Assembly (NCBI RefSeq): GCF_003368535.1
Contig: NZ_QSLN01000001.1
Coordinates: 62,001-126,000 of the forward strand
Source of the DNA: Ammonifex thiophilus
Lineage (GTDB): Bacteria; Bacillota; Desulfotomaculia; Desulfotomaculales; Ammonificaceae
DNA: 64,000 nucleotides
Direction of reading: 5' to 3'
Below the pieces are notes generated by a model. It worked only from the letters and a program-made list of their open reading frames with translations. It searched no databases and was not told the origin of the DNA. Of this stretch, positions 16,633-29,996 are shown in pieces (the first letter of the stretch is position 1; each line of letters begins with the position of its first letter). The translations under genes and the position numbers were made by a program.

Positions 16633-17991
16633 TTATATGGCTTTCGGCGAATTTGACAAGACCCAAGCTTTTTTGTGCGCCAGCGCGTAAAGAGCGCACT
16701 CCAAGCGACGCCGCATGAGCGCACACCCTAAAGAATAGGGCTTGAGCAAGCTGTCATTAGTGAAGTAGGCAGCGGCGTGGCAACCCCCGCCGCAGAGGAA
16801 GCGCGCCCAGCAGGAAGAGCAAGGGGTCTTGCGGTAAATGTGAGCGTGGCGAAACTCATCCACCAGATCAGGTCGGGTAAGTCCCTCCTTCAGGCTGCCC
16901 AGGCGGAACTCTTCCTTCCCCACGAACTGGTGGCAGGGGTAAAGGTCGCCCTTAACGTCCACTGCCACGTAAGAGAAGCCCGCTCCGCAACCGGTAAGCC
17001 GCTTGTTGAGGCAAGGGCCTCCGGCCGGGTCGAGCTCGAAGTGAAAGAAGTAAACTTCTTCTCCCCTCCGCCACCGCTCGAGATACTCGCTCAGCAGCTC
17101 CTCGTACTCGGCCAGCAGCCGCGGCAGGTCCTCTTCTCTCAAGGCGTGAGGGGCCGAAGGAGGGGCCACCACCGGTTCCAGGGAAATGTGGCGGAAGCCC
17201 TGCTCCACCAGATGCTTAAAGTCGCGGGAGAAGTCCAGATTCATGCGGGTGAAGGTCCCGCGCAGGTAGCAGTAGGAGGAGCGGGGGCGGGAAGCCCAGT
17301 TTTGATAGCAGCGGCGGATATTGGGCAAGACCCGTTGGTAAGAGCCCGTACCGTCGGGGAAGCGGCGGAAGCGATCGTGCACCTCGGGCCTTCCGTCGAG
17401 GCTTAAAACCAGGTTCACCTCTTCCTCCAGAAGAAAGCGCTCCTTCTCCTCGTCGAGCAGCACGGCATTGGTAGTCAAGGTGAAGCTGATCTCCTTACCC
17501 AGCTCCCGCGCCCTTTGCTTGCCGTAGCGCACAGTGGCCACCACTACAGGAAAGTTTAAAAGGGGTTCGCCGCCGAAGAAGTCTATCTCTACTGCACGTC
17601 GGGGTCCGGCGGACTCCAACAGGAAGTCCACCGCCGCCCTGGCCACCTCTTCCGGCATGATTCCCGCCGCACCGTAGTCCCCTTCACCGGCGAAGCAGTA
17701 GCTGCAGCGCAGATTGCAGGCCTGGGCTACCATCAGGCACAAGGACTTAGGGGCAAAGGGGGGCGGTTCGTAGAGGGAGGAGAAGTGGTCAGGGGTGAAG
17801 AGAAGCCCCTCCGAGCGTAGCTCCTCTACCTCCCGGCAGGCTTCTTCCAGTTCCTTACCCTCAGCCCGAGGGTCCTTCCCCTCCAGCAGCAAAGAGAGCA
17901 CCCGCCAGGCGGCTTCATCTAGCTGGTGTAGCGACCCGCTCACCGGATCGAAGGCCAGCTTTTCCCCGCGCAGGCAGAAAAGGTGAACCAC
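16633..17991 (-). CDS. Radical SAM/SPASM maturase of the SCIFF peptide
   Basis: The 452-residue protein has an N-terminal peptide-recognition region, the radical SAM motif CNLRCSYCF near residue 100, EIDFFGGEPLLNF near 140 and a C-terminal SPASM region with several cysteines (CGAGFSYVAVD, YPCHQF, CSSCWARFLCGGGCH). It matches the maturase that makes thioether cross-links in the six-cysteine SCIFF peptide, encoded just upstream. GTG 17991 is preferred over TTG 18015 because GGAAGGGGTGG precedes it. A terminator-like hairpin lies between peptide and maturase genes. Confidence 0.92.
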   Translation of the reverse strand: MVHLFCLRGEKLAFDPVSGSLHQLDEAAWRVLSLLLEGKDPRAEGKELEEACREVEELRSEGLLFTPDHFSSLYEPPPFAPKSLCLMVAQACNLRCSYCFAGEGDYGAAGIMPEEVARAAVDFLLESAGPRRAVEIDFFGGEPLLNFPVVVATVRYGKQRARELGKEISFTLTTNAVLLDEEKERFLLEEEVNLVLSLDGRPEVHDRFRRFPDGTGSYQRVLPNIRRCYQNWASRPRSSYCYLRGTFTRMNLDFSRDFKHLVEQGFRHISLEPVVAPPSAPHALREEDLPRLLAEYEELLSEYLERWRRGEEVYFFHFELDPAGGPCLNKRLTGCGAGFSYVAVDVKGDLYPCHQFVGKEEFRLGSLKEGLTRPDLVDEFRHAHIYRKTPCSSCWARFLCGGGCHAAAYFTNDSLLKPYSLGCALMRRRLECALYALAHKKAWVLSNSPKAI

Positions 17992-18012
17992 TCTTTTTCC
18001 ACCCCTTCCACA

Positions 18013-18039
18013 CAAAAAGGGCGGAATAAACCGCCCTTT
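18013..18039 (-). terminator. Attenuator-type terminator between SCIFF peptide and maturase genes
   Basis: AAAGGGCGG (18039-18031) pairs with CCGCCCTTT (18024-18016) over a 6-nt loop, followed by further T residues. Placed between the small peptide gene and its maturase, it would let more peptide than enzyme be made. Confidence 0.8.
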
Positions 18040-18067
18040 CTCCGTTTTTAATTATCCCGGAAAAGGC

Positions 18068-18205
18068 TTACTTAACCTGCTTGCAGCTCTGGTTGCCTAC
18101 CGTGCAGGAGGTCTTGCAGGCCGACTGGCAGGAGGCCTGGCACTCGCCGCAACCGCCCAAGCGAGGCTTGCTTCCCGCAACCAAGGTCTTAATGTGCCGC
18201 TTCAT
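18068..18205 (-). CDS. SCIFF six-cysteine ribosomal peptide precursor
   Basis: A 45-residue peptide, MKRHIKTLVAG then a Gly-rich turn and a C-terminal part holding exactly six cysteines (GGCGECQASCQSACKTSC ... NQSCKQVK, positions 19, 22, 26, 30, 34 and 41). This is the SCIFF family (six Cys in forty-five), found nearly throughout Clostridia next to its radical SAM maturase, as here. ATG 18205 lies 16 nt after the CBS-ACT gene and follows GAGAGGG. The mature product and its role remain unknown for the family. Confidence 0.93.
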   Translation of the reverse strand: MKRHIKTLVAGSKPRLGGCGECQASCQSACKTSCTVGNQSCKQVK

Positions 18206-18221
18206 TCCCTCTCAACCCCCT

Positions 18222-18854
18222 TTAGCTCACGGAGATTATCTTATAGCCCATGCTTTCCAGTTCCCGCGCCAGGTCCCGCGCATCGGGAATGTTAAGCCTC
18301 AAGGTCAGGTGGTAAATTCCCGGCTCCCGCTCTAGAGTGGCCAGGCTGCGGATGTTGACCCCCTTCTCGCGGAAGAAGGAGGTTATTTCCGCCAGCACCC
18401 CTATGCGGTCGGTGGCCTCAATTACTAGGCGCGAGCCCGCTTTGCGCAGGTTAAAGAGGCGCACCAAGGCTTCTACCATGTCCGTCTGGGTGATGATGCC
18501 CACCAGCTGCCCCCTCTCCAGAACCGGCAGGCAGCCTATCTTGTGCTCCCGCATGATCAAAGCGGCCTCTTCGATGGGAGTGTCCGGTGTGGTGGTTATA
18601 GGATTTTTCACCATGGCTTCAGCCACAGTGAGTTTGGCCAGGATGTAATTGAGCTCGTATACGCTTAAGGTGGAAGCGGGCGAGGGGGAGATGCGCAGGA
18701 GCCCGCGCTCGGTGACTATGCCGATGAGCTTACCGTCCTGCACCACGGGAAGGTGGCGGATTTTGTGCTTGTTGATGATCTCCAAGGCTTGAAAGATGGG
18801 GGTGTCCTTGGTGATGGTTATGGGGTTGGCCGTCATGCAGTCACGCACAAACAT
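18222..18854 (-). CDS. CBS-CBS-ACT domain protein (AcuB-like)
   Basis: The 210-residue protein has two CBS domains (VRDCMTANPITITKDTPIFQ near 3-22, VAEAMVKNPITTTPDTPIEE near 77-96) and a C-terminal ACT domain (IEATDRIGVLAEITSFFREK near 143). CBS pairs bind adenosine nucleotides and ACT domains bind small effectors such as amino acids, so it is probably a sensor. It is the first gene of a unit that continues with the SCIFF peptide and its maturase. Confidence 0.88.
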   Translation of the reverse strand: MFVRDCMTANPITITKDTPIFQALEIINKHKIRHLPVVQDGKLIGIVTERGLLRISPSPASTLSVYELNYILAKLTVAEAMVKNPITTTPDTPIEEAALIMREHKIGCLPVLERGQLVGIITQTDMVEALVRLFNLRKAGSRLVIEATDRIGVLAEITSFFREKGVNIRSLATLEREPGIYHLTLRLNIPDARDLARELESMGYKIISVS

Positions 18855-18903
18855 TCAGCCACCCAACTCCTTTCCCCGGCGGCCGAAGCCAATTTCTTTC
18901 CTC

Positions 18904-18932
18904 ATTATACTTTTCTTCCGCGGTGAAGGCAA
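18904..18932 (-). promoter_or_regulatory. Promoter of the CBS-ACT / SCIFF unit
   Basis: TTGCCT (minus strand 18932-18927), 17-nt spacer, TATAAT (18909-18904), about 50 nt before the CBS-ACT start codon. Confidence 0.65.
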
Positions 18933-19014
18933 CGGTAAATAATGGAAAGCAACGGATTTCTACTTCCACCCGAAGCCGACTTGGCTTATACTTTTGGCAA
19001 GGGGGTGAGGCTTG

Positions 19015-19122
19015 ATGGACCAGGAGCTGACCGCTTGGGCCTTGAGGCTTCTGCTCTGGGGTATTTTACCTGTAATCATCATAGCAAGCGTTATCGCCGC
19101 CGGAACCAAAAAAAGTGCCTAA
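19015..19122 (+). CDS. Small single-pass membrane protein, unknown
   Basis: A 35-residue ORF, MDQELTAWALRLLLWGILPV continuing into an Ile/Val/Ala-rich helix and a KKSA end. It has AAGGGGGTGAGG about 5 nt before ATG 19015 and a strong terminator 3 nt after its stop, so it has the layout of a real one-gene unit on the strand opposite to its neighbours. The hydrophobic stretch is long enough for one membrane span. I do not recognise the family. Confidence 0.6.
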   Translation: MDQELTAWALRLLLWGILPVIIIASVIAAGTKKSA

Positions 19123-19124
19123 CG

Positions 19125-19152
19125 AAAAGGCCTCCCGCGCGGGAGGCCTTTT
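19125..19152. terminator. Bidirectional terminator
   Basis: AAAAGGCCTCCCGC and GCGGGAGGCCTTTT form a perfect stem with T-runs on both sides. It serves the small membrane-protein gene on the plus strand and the tRNA-Glu/tRNA-Gly unit on the minus strand. Confidence 0.9.
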
Positions 19153-19165
19153 ACTGGTCTAAAAA

Positions 19166-19240
19166 TGGAGCGGGCGACGGGGCTCGAACCCGCAACCCCC
19201 AGCTTGGGAAGCTGGTGCTCTACCTTTGAGCTACGCCCGC
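19166..19240 (-). tRNA. tRNA-Gly(TCC)
   Basis: Cloverleaf with GCGGGCG/CGCCCGC acceptor, anticodon loop CTTCCCA giving TCC, T-arm GGTTCGAGCC and an encoded CCA end. It follows tRNA-Glu by 7 nt in the same transcript. Confidence 0.96.
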
Positions 19241-19247
19241 TTTTATT

Positions 19248-19323
19248 TGGTGACCCCACCGGGATTCGAACCCGGGTTTCCGGCTTGAAAGACCGGTGTC
19301 CTAGGCCTCTGGACGATGGGGCC
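19248..19323 (-). tRNA. tRNA-Glu(TTC)
   Basis: Acceptor GGCCCCA pairs with TGGGGTC (one G-U), anticodon loop CTTTCAA gives TTC, T-loop GGTTCGAATCC, encoded CCA. First gene of the two-tRNA unit. Confidence 0.96.
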
Positions 19324-19338
19324 ACCAGGTCAATACTT

Positions 19339-19367
19339 ATTTTAGCCGAAAAGCCGAGCCATGTCAA
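19339..19367 (-). promoter_or_regulatory. Promoter of the tRNA-Glu/tRNA-Gly unit
   Basis: Consensus TTGACA (19367-19362), 17-nt spacer and TAAAAT (19344-19339) on the minus strand, 15 nt before tRNA-Glu. Confidence 0.85.
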
Positions 19368-19440
19368 CGACCCGAAAACTTTCGCTTCCCGGGTCCGGCA
19401 CACCCAGGGGCCCCATTGTCCAGAACCGGGAGCTACAAAA

Positions 19441-19671
19441 TTAGCGTACTCGGCTGTAAGCCCTTTCCTTGGCCGCCGCCGGCAGGTCGTGGCCCCCGTC
19501 CGCCACCACTGCTACTTCGATGCCGTACCGGGCCGCTACGCTAGCCCGTACTTCCATAGCCTCTAGCAGGCAGTCAAAACGCCCCAAGACCACTTTGTAA
19601 CGTCGGCCGCCCCGACACCAGCCAACTTTGCCTACTCCAGCAGCCGCGCCACCCAGTTCACCAGCCACCAC
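19441..19671 (-). CDS. Small SPOR-like domain protein, tentative
   Basis: Directly after serS an ORF of 76 residues can start at GTG 19671, preceded by AAAGGGG. Residues about 24-60 read RYKVVLGRFDCLLEAMEVRA and then ARYGIEVAVVADGG. This resembles half of a SPOR domain (YxVxxGxFxxxxxAxxxxxxL, then a short strand). SPOR domains bind denuded peptidoglycan. There is no signal peptide or anchor, and the N-terminal Gly-rich part is not convincing, so this could be a decayed gene end or a spurious frame. Confidence 0.4.
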   Translation of the reverse strand: MVAGELGGAAAGVGKVGWCRGGRRYKVVLGRFDCLLEAMEVRASVAARYGIEVAVVADGGHDLPAAAKERAYSRVR

Positions 19672-19678
19672 TGCCCCT

Positions 19679-22590
<2,912 letters not shown>

Positions 22591-23742
22591 TTACTCCTCT
22601 CCCTCCTTCGCCAAAACGGCCTGGGCCTGAGCTAGTCCTTCTCCCAGCTTAAACTTAAACCCGAAGCGGTAAAGCCCCAGCTCCAGCGCACCCAGAGCCC
22701 CCAATATGTCCACCGCGTCCACGTAGCCCATGTGGGCTATGCGGAAGATCCTGCCCTTAAGCGGGCCCTGTCCCCCTGCCAGCAGTACCCCGTAGCGGGA
22801 GGCTATCTCCTTACGCAACCGGTCCGCCTCTATGCTCTCCGGCGCCCACACGCCGGTAACCACCGGGGAGGCGTACTCGTCAGGCACCATGAGCTCAAGC
22901 CCCAAAGCTCTTACGGCCGCCCTCACCGCCCGCGCCAGGAGCCGGTGCTTCCGGTAAACCTTTTCCAGGCCCTCGGCCAAAATGAGCTCGAGCGCCCGGT
23001 CTAGCCCCACAAAGAGGGAAACGGCAGGGGTGTAAGGAGTGTTGTACTTCTGCTTGGACTTGCGGGCCGCCAGAAGGTCTAGGTAATAGCGAGGGCTCTT
23101 GCTTTCCTCCATCGCCTTCCAGGCCGTTTCACTTGCCGCCACGATAGCCAGGCCTGGGGGCACCATCAAGGCCTTCTGGGAGGCGGTGACCAGCACGTCC
23201 ACCCCCCACTCGTCCATGCGTATCTCCATGCCGCCGGCGCTCGACACGGCGTCAACCACCAGTAAAGCGCCGTAGCGCCGGGTGAGCTCTCCTAGGCCCC
23301 GGATGTCGTTGACCACGGTGGTGGAGGTTTCGTTGTGGGTGGCCAGGACGACTTTGAAGCGCCGCGCCTTGAGCTTCCCCTCCACCGCTTCCAAGTCTAT
23401 GGTATTGCCCCAGCCAAACTCCATCACTTCCACGTCTCCACCGTAGACTTTAGCCAACTCGGCGAAGCGCTCGCCGAATTTGCCGGTGACCAGGGCCAGA
23501 ACAGGGTCGCCGGGAGAGACGAGATTGGCCACCGCCGCCTCCATCCCCCCGGTGCCCGAAGAGGTGAGGATGACGATATCGCTTTTGGTTCCCAAAACTA
23601 CCCTCAATCTTTCCTCCAGACGAGCGTAGAGCTGGGCGAAATCCTCCGTGCGGTGCCCGATGAGGGGCCGAGCCATGGCCTCAGCCACCGCCGGCGGCAC
23701 CGGTGTAGGGCCGGGAATAAAAAGGCGCGTCTCTTTTCTCAT
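22591..23742 (-). CDS. Class V aminotransferase (serine-pyruvate/alanine-glyoxylate type)
   Basis: The 383-residue PLP enzyme begins RLFIPGPTPVPPAVAEAM, has GTGGMEAAVANLVSPGD for phosphate binding and VLVTASQKALMVPPGLAIV with the Schiff-base lysine. It is of the PucG/AGT group rather than SerC, but in many clostridia this enzyme sits directly before serA and is thought to supply the phosphoserine/serine transamination step. ATG 23742 is preferred to TTG 23751 because GGGGGTC lies 9 nt upstream. It ends exactly where serA begins. Confidence 0.88.
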   Translation of the reverse strand: MRKETRLFIPGPTPVPPAVAEAMARPLIGHRTEDFAQLYARLEERLRVVLGTKSDIVILTSSGTGGMEAAVANLVSPGDPVLALVTGKFGERFAELAKVYGGDVEVMEFGWGNTIDLEAVEGKLKARRFKVVLATHNETSTTVVNDIRGLGELTRRYGALLVVDAVSSAGGMEIRMDEWGVDVLVTASQKALMVPPGLAIVAASETAWKAMEESKSPRYYLDLLAARKSKQKYNTPYTPAVSLFVGLDRALELILAEGLEKVYRKHRLLARAVRAAVRALGLELMVPDEYASPVVTGVWAPESIEADRLRKEIASRYGVLLAGGQGPLKGRIFRIAHMGYVDAVDILGALGALELGLYRFGFKFKLGEGLAQAQAVLAKEGEE

Positions 23743-23826
23743 GCCGCTCAAGACCCCCAGATCATCAAAGTTGATAAAAAATAAAACCCGCCCCTTAATA
23801 GGGACGAGAGTGAAAAAGAGGGAAGA

Positions 23827-24399
23827 TCAGGCCTTCGCTACCTCCCCCAGGAAGTAGCGGTGCAGGCGCGGGTCATCCGTGAGCTCCGGGTGGAAGGCGC
23901 AGGCCAGGAGCCTCCCCTGTCTCACCAACACCGGCTTGCCTTCGAACTCGGCCAGTACCTCCACTCCCGCGCCCACCCGGGTGACAAGGGGTGCCCGGAT
24001 GAAGACGCCGCGGAAGGGCTTATCCCCCAGAACCGTTATCTGAAGCTCGGCTTCAAAGCTTTCTATCTGGCGCCCAAAGGCGTTGCGCCGCACCGTTATG
24101 TCCATCAAGCCCAGGGTCCTCTGCTCGATCCCCTCAATTTCCCGAGCCATGAGGACCATACCGGCACAGGTTCCGAAGACCGGCAGGCCCTCCCTTGCCC
24201 TGGCCAGAAGCTTTTCCGCCAGGCCGTATTCGAAAAGCAGCCTCCCGATCGCGGTACTTTCTCCCCCAGGTATTACCAGCGCCTCTATTTCTTCTAGTTC
24301 TGCCGGACGCCGCACCAGCCGGGTCTCTACTCCCAGGCGCCCCAAGACCTGAGCGTGCTCGCGAAACGCTCCCTGCAGGGCCAGTATCCCTACCCGCAT
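23827..24399 (-). CDS. pdxT: Pyridoxal 5'-phosphate synthase glutaminase subunit
   Basis: The 190-residue protein shows MRVGILALQGAFREHAQ, the oxyanion segment VIPGGESTAIGRLL, the nucleophile Cys in FGTCAGMVLMAR and the His/Glu pair in CAFHPELTDD. It frees ammonia from glutamine for PdxS. ATG 24399 fits the family start and lies 8 nt after GGGGATGG; an upstream ATG at 24411 overlaps the pdxS stop. Together with pdxS it makes PLP, the cofactor of the aminotransferase encoded next. Confidence 0.95.
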   Translation of the reverse strand: MRVGILALQGAFREHAQVLGRLGVETRLVRRPAELEEIEALVIPGGESTAIGRLLFEYGLAEKLLARAREGLPVFGTCAGMVLMAREIEGIEQRTLGLMDITVRRNAFGRQIESFEAELQITVLGDKPFRGVFIRAPLVTRVGAGVEVLAEFEGKPVLVRQGRLLACAFHPELTDDPRLHRYFLGEVAKA

Positions 24400-24404
24400 G
24401 GGTT

Positions 24405-25286
24405 CTACCATCCCCGCTCCTGCAGGCGCTGGTGAGGAAGCAGGGAGGAGGTATCAATACCAGGCATGGGCTCCCCCAGGTCGCGCGAGATCTCGGCCAG
24501 CACTTGGGGATCGTCGTAGTAAGTGGTGGCGGCCACTATGGCCCGAGCCCGCTTCATGGGATCCTTCGACTTGAAGATACCCGAGCCGACAAAGACACCG
24601 TCCGCCCCGAGCTGCATCATGAGCGCCGCATCCGCCGGGGTGGCGATGCCACCTGCCGCAAAGTTAACTACCGGCAGCCGACCAAGCTCCGCCACCTCCA
24701 GCACCAGCTCGTAGGGGGCGCCCATCTCCTTGGCCGCCTTCATGAGTTCCTCCCGCCGCATCCCCTGTAGGCGCCTTATCTCGGCGTTTATGCGGCGCAT
24801 GTGGCGCACCGCCTCCACCACATTGCCGGTGCCCGCCTCCCCTTTGGTGCGGATCATAGCCGCGCCCTCAGCAATGCGCCGCAGAGCCTCTCCCAGATCC
24901 CGCGCACCACAGACGAAGGGAACTTTAAAGGCGTGCTTGTCGATGTGATGCTCCTCGTCGGCGGGAGTCAAAACCTCGCTCTCGTCGATAAAGTCGACTC
25001 CCAGCGCCTCGAGAATCTGCGCCTCCACGAAGTGACCGATCCGGCACTTGGCCATCACCGGGATGGTTACCGCGTCCATAATGCGCAGGATGATTTCCGG
25101 ATCGGCCATGCGAGCCACTCCGCCCGCCGCCCGGATGTCGGCTGGCACCCGCTCCAGCGCCATGACGGCGCAGGCGCCCGCCTCCTCTGCTATCTTGGCC
25201 TGCTCCGGCGTGGTCACGTCCATGATCACGCCGCCCTTCAACATCTCCGCCAGTCCCTTTTTGACTGTCCATGTTCCCTTAACCAT
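24405..25286 (-). CDS. pdxS: Pyridoxal 5'-phosphate synthase subunit PdxS
   Basis: A 293-residue (beta/alpha)8-barrel lyase with [20 protein letters not shown], the first active-site region [20 protein letters not shown], the phosphate loop [20 protein letters not shown] and [20 protein letters not shown]. It condenses ribose 5-phosphate, glyceraldehyde 3-phosphate and ammonia to PLP. It precedes pdxT with overlapping ends and lies just downstream of gyrA. Confidence 0.97.
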   Translation of the reverse strand: MVKGTWTVKKGLAEMLKGGVIMDVTTPEQAKIAEEAGACAVMALERVPADIRAAGGVARMADPEIILRIMDAVTIPVMAKCRIGHFVEAQILEALGVDFIDESEVLTPADEEHHIDKHAFKVPFVCGARDLGEALRRIAEGAAMIRTKGEAGTGNVVEAVRHMRRINAEIRRLQGMRREELMKAAKEMGAPYELVLEVAELGRLPVVNFAAGGIATPADAALMMQLGADGVFVGSGIFKSKDPMKRARAIVAATTYYDDPQVLAEISRDLGEPMPGIDTSSLLPHQRLQERGW

Positions 25287-25364
25287 GGTTCATTACCCCG
25301 CCTTTAAACCAAGTCTCTCAGGTCATAGGGTAATTTTAGCGCCTCTTGCCGCCCAAAAGCAACG

Positions 25365-27773
25365 TCAATCCTCGCCGATCTTGGCCAAGGCCACCACCCG
25401 ATCCTCCGGCTGCAGGCGCATGAGGACCACCCCTCGCGCTTGCCGCCCCATGACGGGAATTTCCTTGACTTTGAGGCGCGTAAGCCAACCGGCGGCGCTA
25501 GCCAGAAGTATCTCTTCTTCGCCTTGCACTACTTCCACTCCCACCACAGGGCCGCTCGTCTTGGAGACGGCTAGGGCGTTGACCCCCATCCCGCCTCTGC
25601 CTTGAAGGGGAAAGTCGGCTATCTTCACCCGCTTTCCGTATCCCCCGGCGGTGACCAGCAAAACCTCGCCAGCACCGTCCAGAACCGCCAGTCCCGTCAC
25701 CCGATCGCCGGGGCGCAACCTCATCCCTCGCACCCCCCGCGCTGTCCGCCCCATGGGGCGCACCTCCGTTGCCCGGAAGCGGATGGCCTTCCCCCCTTCG
25801 GTCACCAGGAGAACTTCCTCTTCCGGGCCGGGAAGGGCGGCCGCCACCAGCTCGTCACCGGGATCCAAAGAGATGGCGATGAGCCCCACCCGGCGGATAT
25901 TGGCCAACTCCCCCAAGGAGAGTTTCTTCACCACCCCCTGCCGCGTCACCAGCAAGACGTATTTATCCTCGGAGAAGTCGGCCACCGGGATGATGGTCGT
26001 CACCTGCTCCTCGGGAGAAAGCTGAAGGAGGTTAGGAAGGGCCGTCCCCCTACCGGCGCGCTCCGCCTCCGGGATCTCGTAAACCTTCAGGCGGTGGACG
26101 CGACCGGCACTGGTAAAGAAGAGCAGGTAATCGTGGGTATTGGCCAAGTAGAGGTGGCGCACGAAATCGCCGTCCTTAAGCTTGAGCCCCGTCACCCCCC
26201 GGCCTCCCCGGTGCTGGCTGCGGTAAAGGCCCTTGTCCTGGCGCTTGATATATCCCTGATGCGAGAGAAGTACCACCACCTGCTCCGCCGGTATAAGGTC
26301 CTCGGGCCGGTAGGTGACCTCCTCGTCCACTATGAGGGTGCGCCGGGGATCGGCAAACTTTTCCTTCAGAGCCTTAAGCTCCTCTTTCACTATTCCCCAG
26401 ACCTTAGCCTCGTCCGCCAGCACTCCCTCCAGGTAGGCTATCTTTTCCTTAAGCTCCCTTAACTCCGCCACCAGCTTCTCGCGCTCGAGGGCGGTAAGCC
26501 TCTGCAAGCGCATGTCCAAGATAGCCTGAGCCTGCCTTTCCGTAAGCCCAAAGGTACTCATGAGCCTTTCCTTGGCCGTGGGTACATCGGGAGCCGCTTT
26601 GATGAGCTGAACCACGGCATCTATATTGTCCACCGCCACCACCAGACCCTCCACCACCTCTAGCCTCAGTTGGGCTTCCCGGAGCTCGTACCGGCAGCGG
26701 CGGACGACCACCTCCTTTTGGTGGTCAAGATAATGCCGCATCGCCTCCTTCAGGCTCAAAACTTCCGGCTGACCATCCACCAGGGCCAGCATGATCACCC
26801 CGAAGGTCTCCTCCAATTGGGTGTGCTTGTAGAGGCGGTTGAGGATCACCTGGGGATCGGCATCCCGCTTGAGCTCCACTACCACCCGTATGCCGCTCCG
26901 ATCCGACTCGTCCCGCAGGTCGGCTATCCCTTCCAGCCGCTTCTCTTTGACGAGCTCCGCTATCCTTTCTAGGAGCCGGGCCTTATTGACCTGGTAGGGG
27001 ATCTCGGTGATCACGATAAGATTGCGGTTCCCCTTGCGCTCGATGGTAGCCTTGCCCCGCACCACAATCCCGCCGCGCCCGGTGGCGTAGGCTGCCCGGA
27101 TCCCTTCTCTCCCCAGAATTATCCCGCCGGTAGGGAAGTCCGGCCCGGGAACGTAGCGCATCAGCTCTTCTAAAGAGAGGTCGGGGTTGTCAATAAGCGC
27201 CAGCAGGCCGTCGATGACCTCCCCCAGATTGTGCGGGGGGATGTTGGTGGCCATGCCCACGGCTATTCCCGCCGAGCCGTTAACCAGAAGGTTAGGTAGG
27301 CGGGAGGGAAGGACGGCGGGCTCCTGAGTGGTACCGTCGTAGTTGGGGACGAAGTCCACCGTATCTTTATTAATGTCGCGTAACATCTCCAGGGCGTACC
27401 GGGAGAGCCGCGCCTCGGTGTAGCGCATGGCCGCCGGAGCGTCCCCGTCTATCGAGCCGAAGTTGCCGTGCCCGTCTACTAGGGGGTAGCGGCAGGCGAA
27501 GTCCTGGGCCAGCCGCACCAGGGCATCGTACACCGGGGCATCGCCGTGAGGGTGGTAGCGGGCCAGGACCTCTCCGACTATGTAGGCCGACTTGCGGTGC
27601 GGCCTATCCGGGGTCATGCCCAGGGTATACATGGCATAAAGAATGCGCCGGTGCACGGGCTTAAGCCCGTCGCGCACGTCGGGCAGAGCCCTACCCACGA
27701 TCACACTCATGGCATAATCGAGGTAGGACTGCCGCATCTCTTCCGTTATTTCTATAGGAATTACCTTACCCAT
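25365..27773 (-). CDS. gyrA: DNA gyrase subunit A
   Basis: The 802-residue protein contains the breakage-reunion domain with the catalytic Tyr in [18 protein letters not shown], and the C-terminal beta-pinwheel with the gyrase-specific GyrA box as [11 protein letters not shown] near residue 535, which separates it from ParC. With GyrB it introduces negative supercoils. ATG start, 21 nt after gyrB. Confidence 0.97.
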   Translation of the reverse strand: MGKVIPIEITEEMRQSYLDYAMSVIVGRALPDVRDGLKPVHRRILYAMYTLGMTPDRPHRKSAYIVGEVLARYHPHGDAPVYDALVRLAQDFACRYPLVDGHGNFGSIDGDAPAAMRYTEARLSRYALEMLRDINKDTVDFVPNYDGTTQEPAVLPSRLPNLLVNGSAGIAVGMATNIPPHNLGEVIDGLLALIDNPDLSLEELMRYVPGPDFPTGGIILGREGIRAAYATGRGGIVVRGKATIERKGNRNLIVITEIPYQVNKARLLERIAELVKEKRLEGIADLRDESDRSGIRVVVELKRDADPQVILNRLYKHTQLEETFGVIMLALVDGQPEVLSLKEAMRHYLDHQKEVVVRRCRYELREAQLRLEVVEGLVVAVDNIDAVVQLIKAAPDVPTAKERLMSTFGLTERQAQAILDMRLQRLTALEREKLVAELRELKEKIAYLEGVLADEAKVWGIVKEELKALKEKFADPRRTLIVDEEVTYRPEDLIPAEQVVVLLSHQGYIKRQDKGLYRSQHRGGRGVTGLKLKDGDFVRHLYLANTHDYLLFFTSAGRVHRLKVYEIPEAERAGRGTALPNLLQLSPEEQVTTIIPVADFSEDKYVLLVTRQGVVKKLSLGELANIRRVGLIAISLDPGDELVAAALPGPEEEVLLVTEGGKAIRFRATEVRPMGRTARGVRGMRLRPGDRVTGLAVLDGAGEVLLVTAGGYGKRVKIADFPLQGRGGMGVNALAVSKTSGPVVGVEVVQGEEEILLASAAGWLTRLKVKEIPVMGRQARGVVLMRLQPEDRVVALAKIGED

Positions 27774-27794
27774 GCCAGACCTTCACCTCAAAGG

Positions 27795-29723
<1,929 letters not shown>

Positions 29724-29975
29724 CTACTCCTCCGAAAGGAAATTTTCCACCCGCCGTTTAAGGGCGCTGCAGGAAAGATAGGTGATGTACACTTTATCGG
29801 GAGTTATGACTATCGACCGGCGCTTGCTCTCGCCTGCCAGGTTAATTAGGCGCCCTTCATCGCGCATAACCCGCAAAAACTCCTTGGTGGAAGGAGCCTC
29901 TCCTACTTCGCTGCTCAGTATGGCCACGATCTCTTTCCTGTGCACGGTGACGTCTCCGCCTAGGTGAACCAGCAT
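29724..29975 (-). CDS. remB: RemB-like regulator (DUF370)
   Basis: The 83-residue protein begins MLVHLGGDVTVHRKEIVAIL and ends with a strand-rich RRSIVITPDKVYITYLSCSA, matching the DUF370/RemB proteins encoded between recF and gyrB in Bacillus and Clostridia. RemB is linked to matrix-gene regulation in Bacillus. ATG 29975 fits family length better than GTG 29987. Confidence 0.88.
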   Translation of the reverse strand: MLVHLGGDVTVHRKEIVAILSSEVGEAPSTKEFLRVMRDEGRLINLAGESKRRSIVITPDKVYITYLSCSALKRRVENFLSEE

Positions 29976-29996
29976 ATCCCTTCTCACCCCTAAAGC

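Noticed and set aside
18942-19229. 95-residue plus-strand frame crossing the terminator and tRNA-Gly
   Set aside because: It reads through a strong terminator and an opposite-strand tRNA; the real small gene is in another frame at 19015.
19324-19440. Further RNA or gene upstream of tRNA-Glu
   Set aside because: Apart from the tRNA promoter, nothing with a start, domain or stable RNA pattern could be seen.
23743-23826. T-box or other leader before the aminotransferase-serA-serS run
   Set aside because: The gap is too short and lacks the T-box sequence or a terminator; only a T-rich stretch is present.
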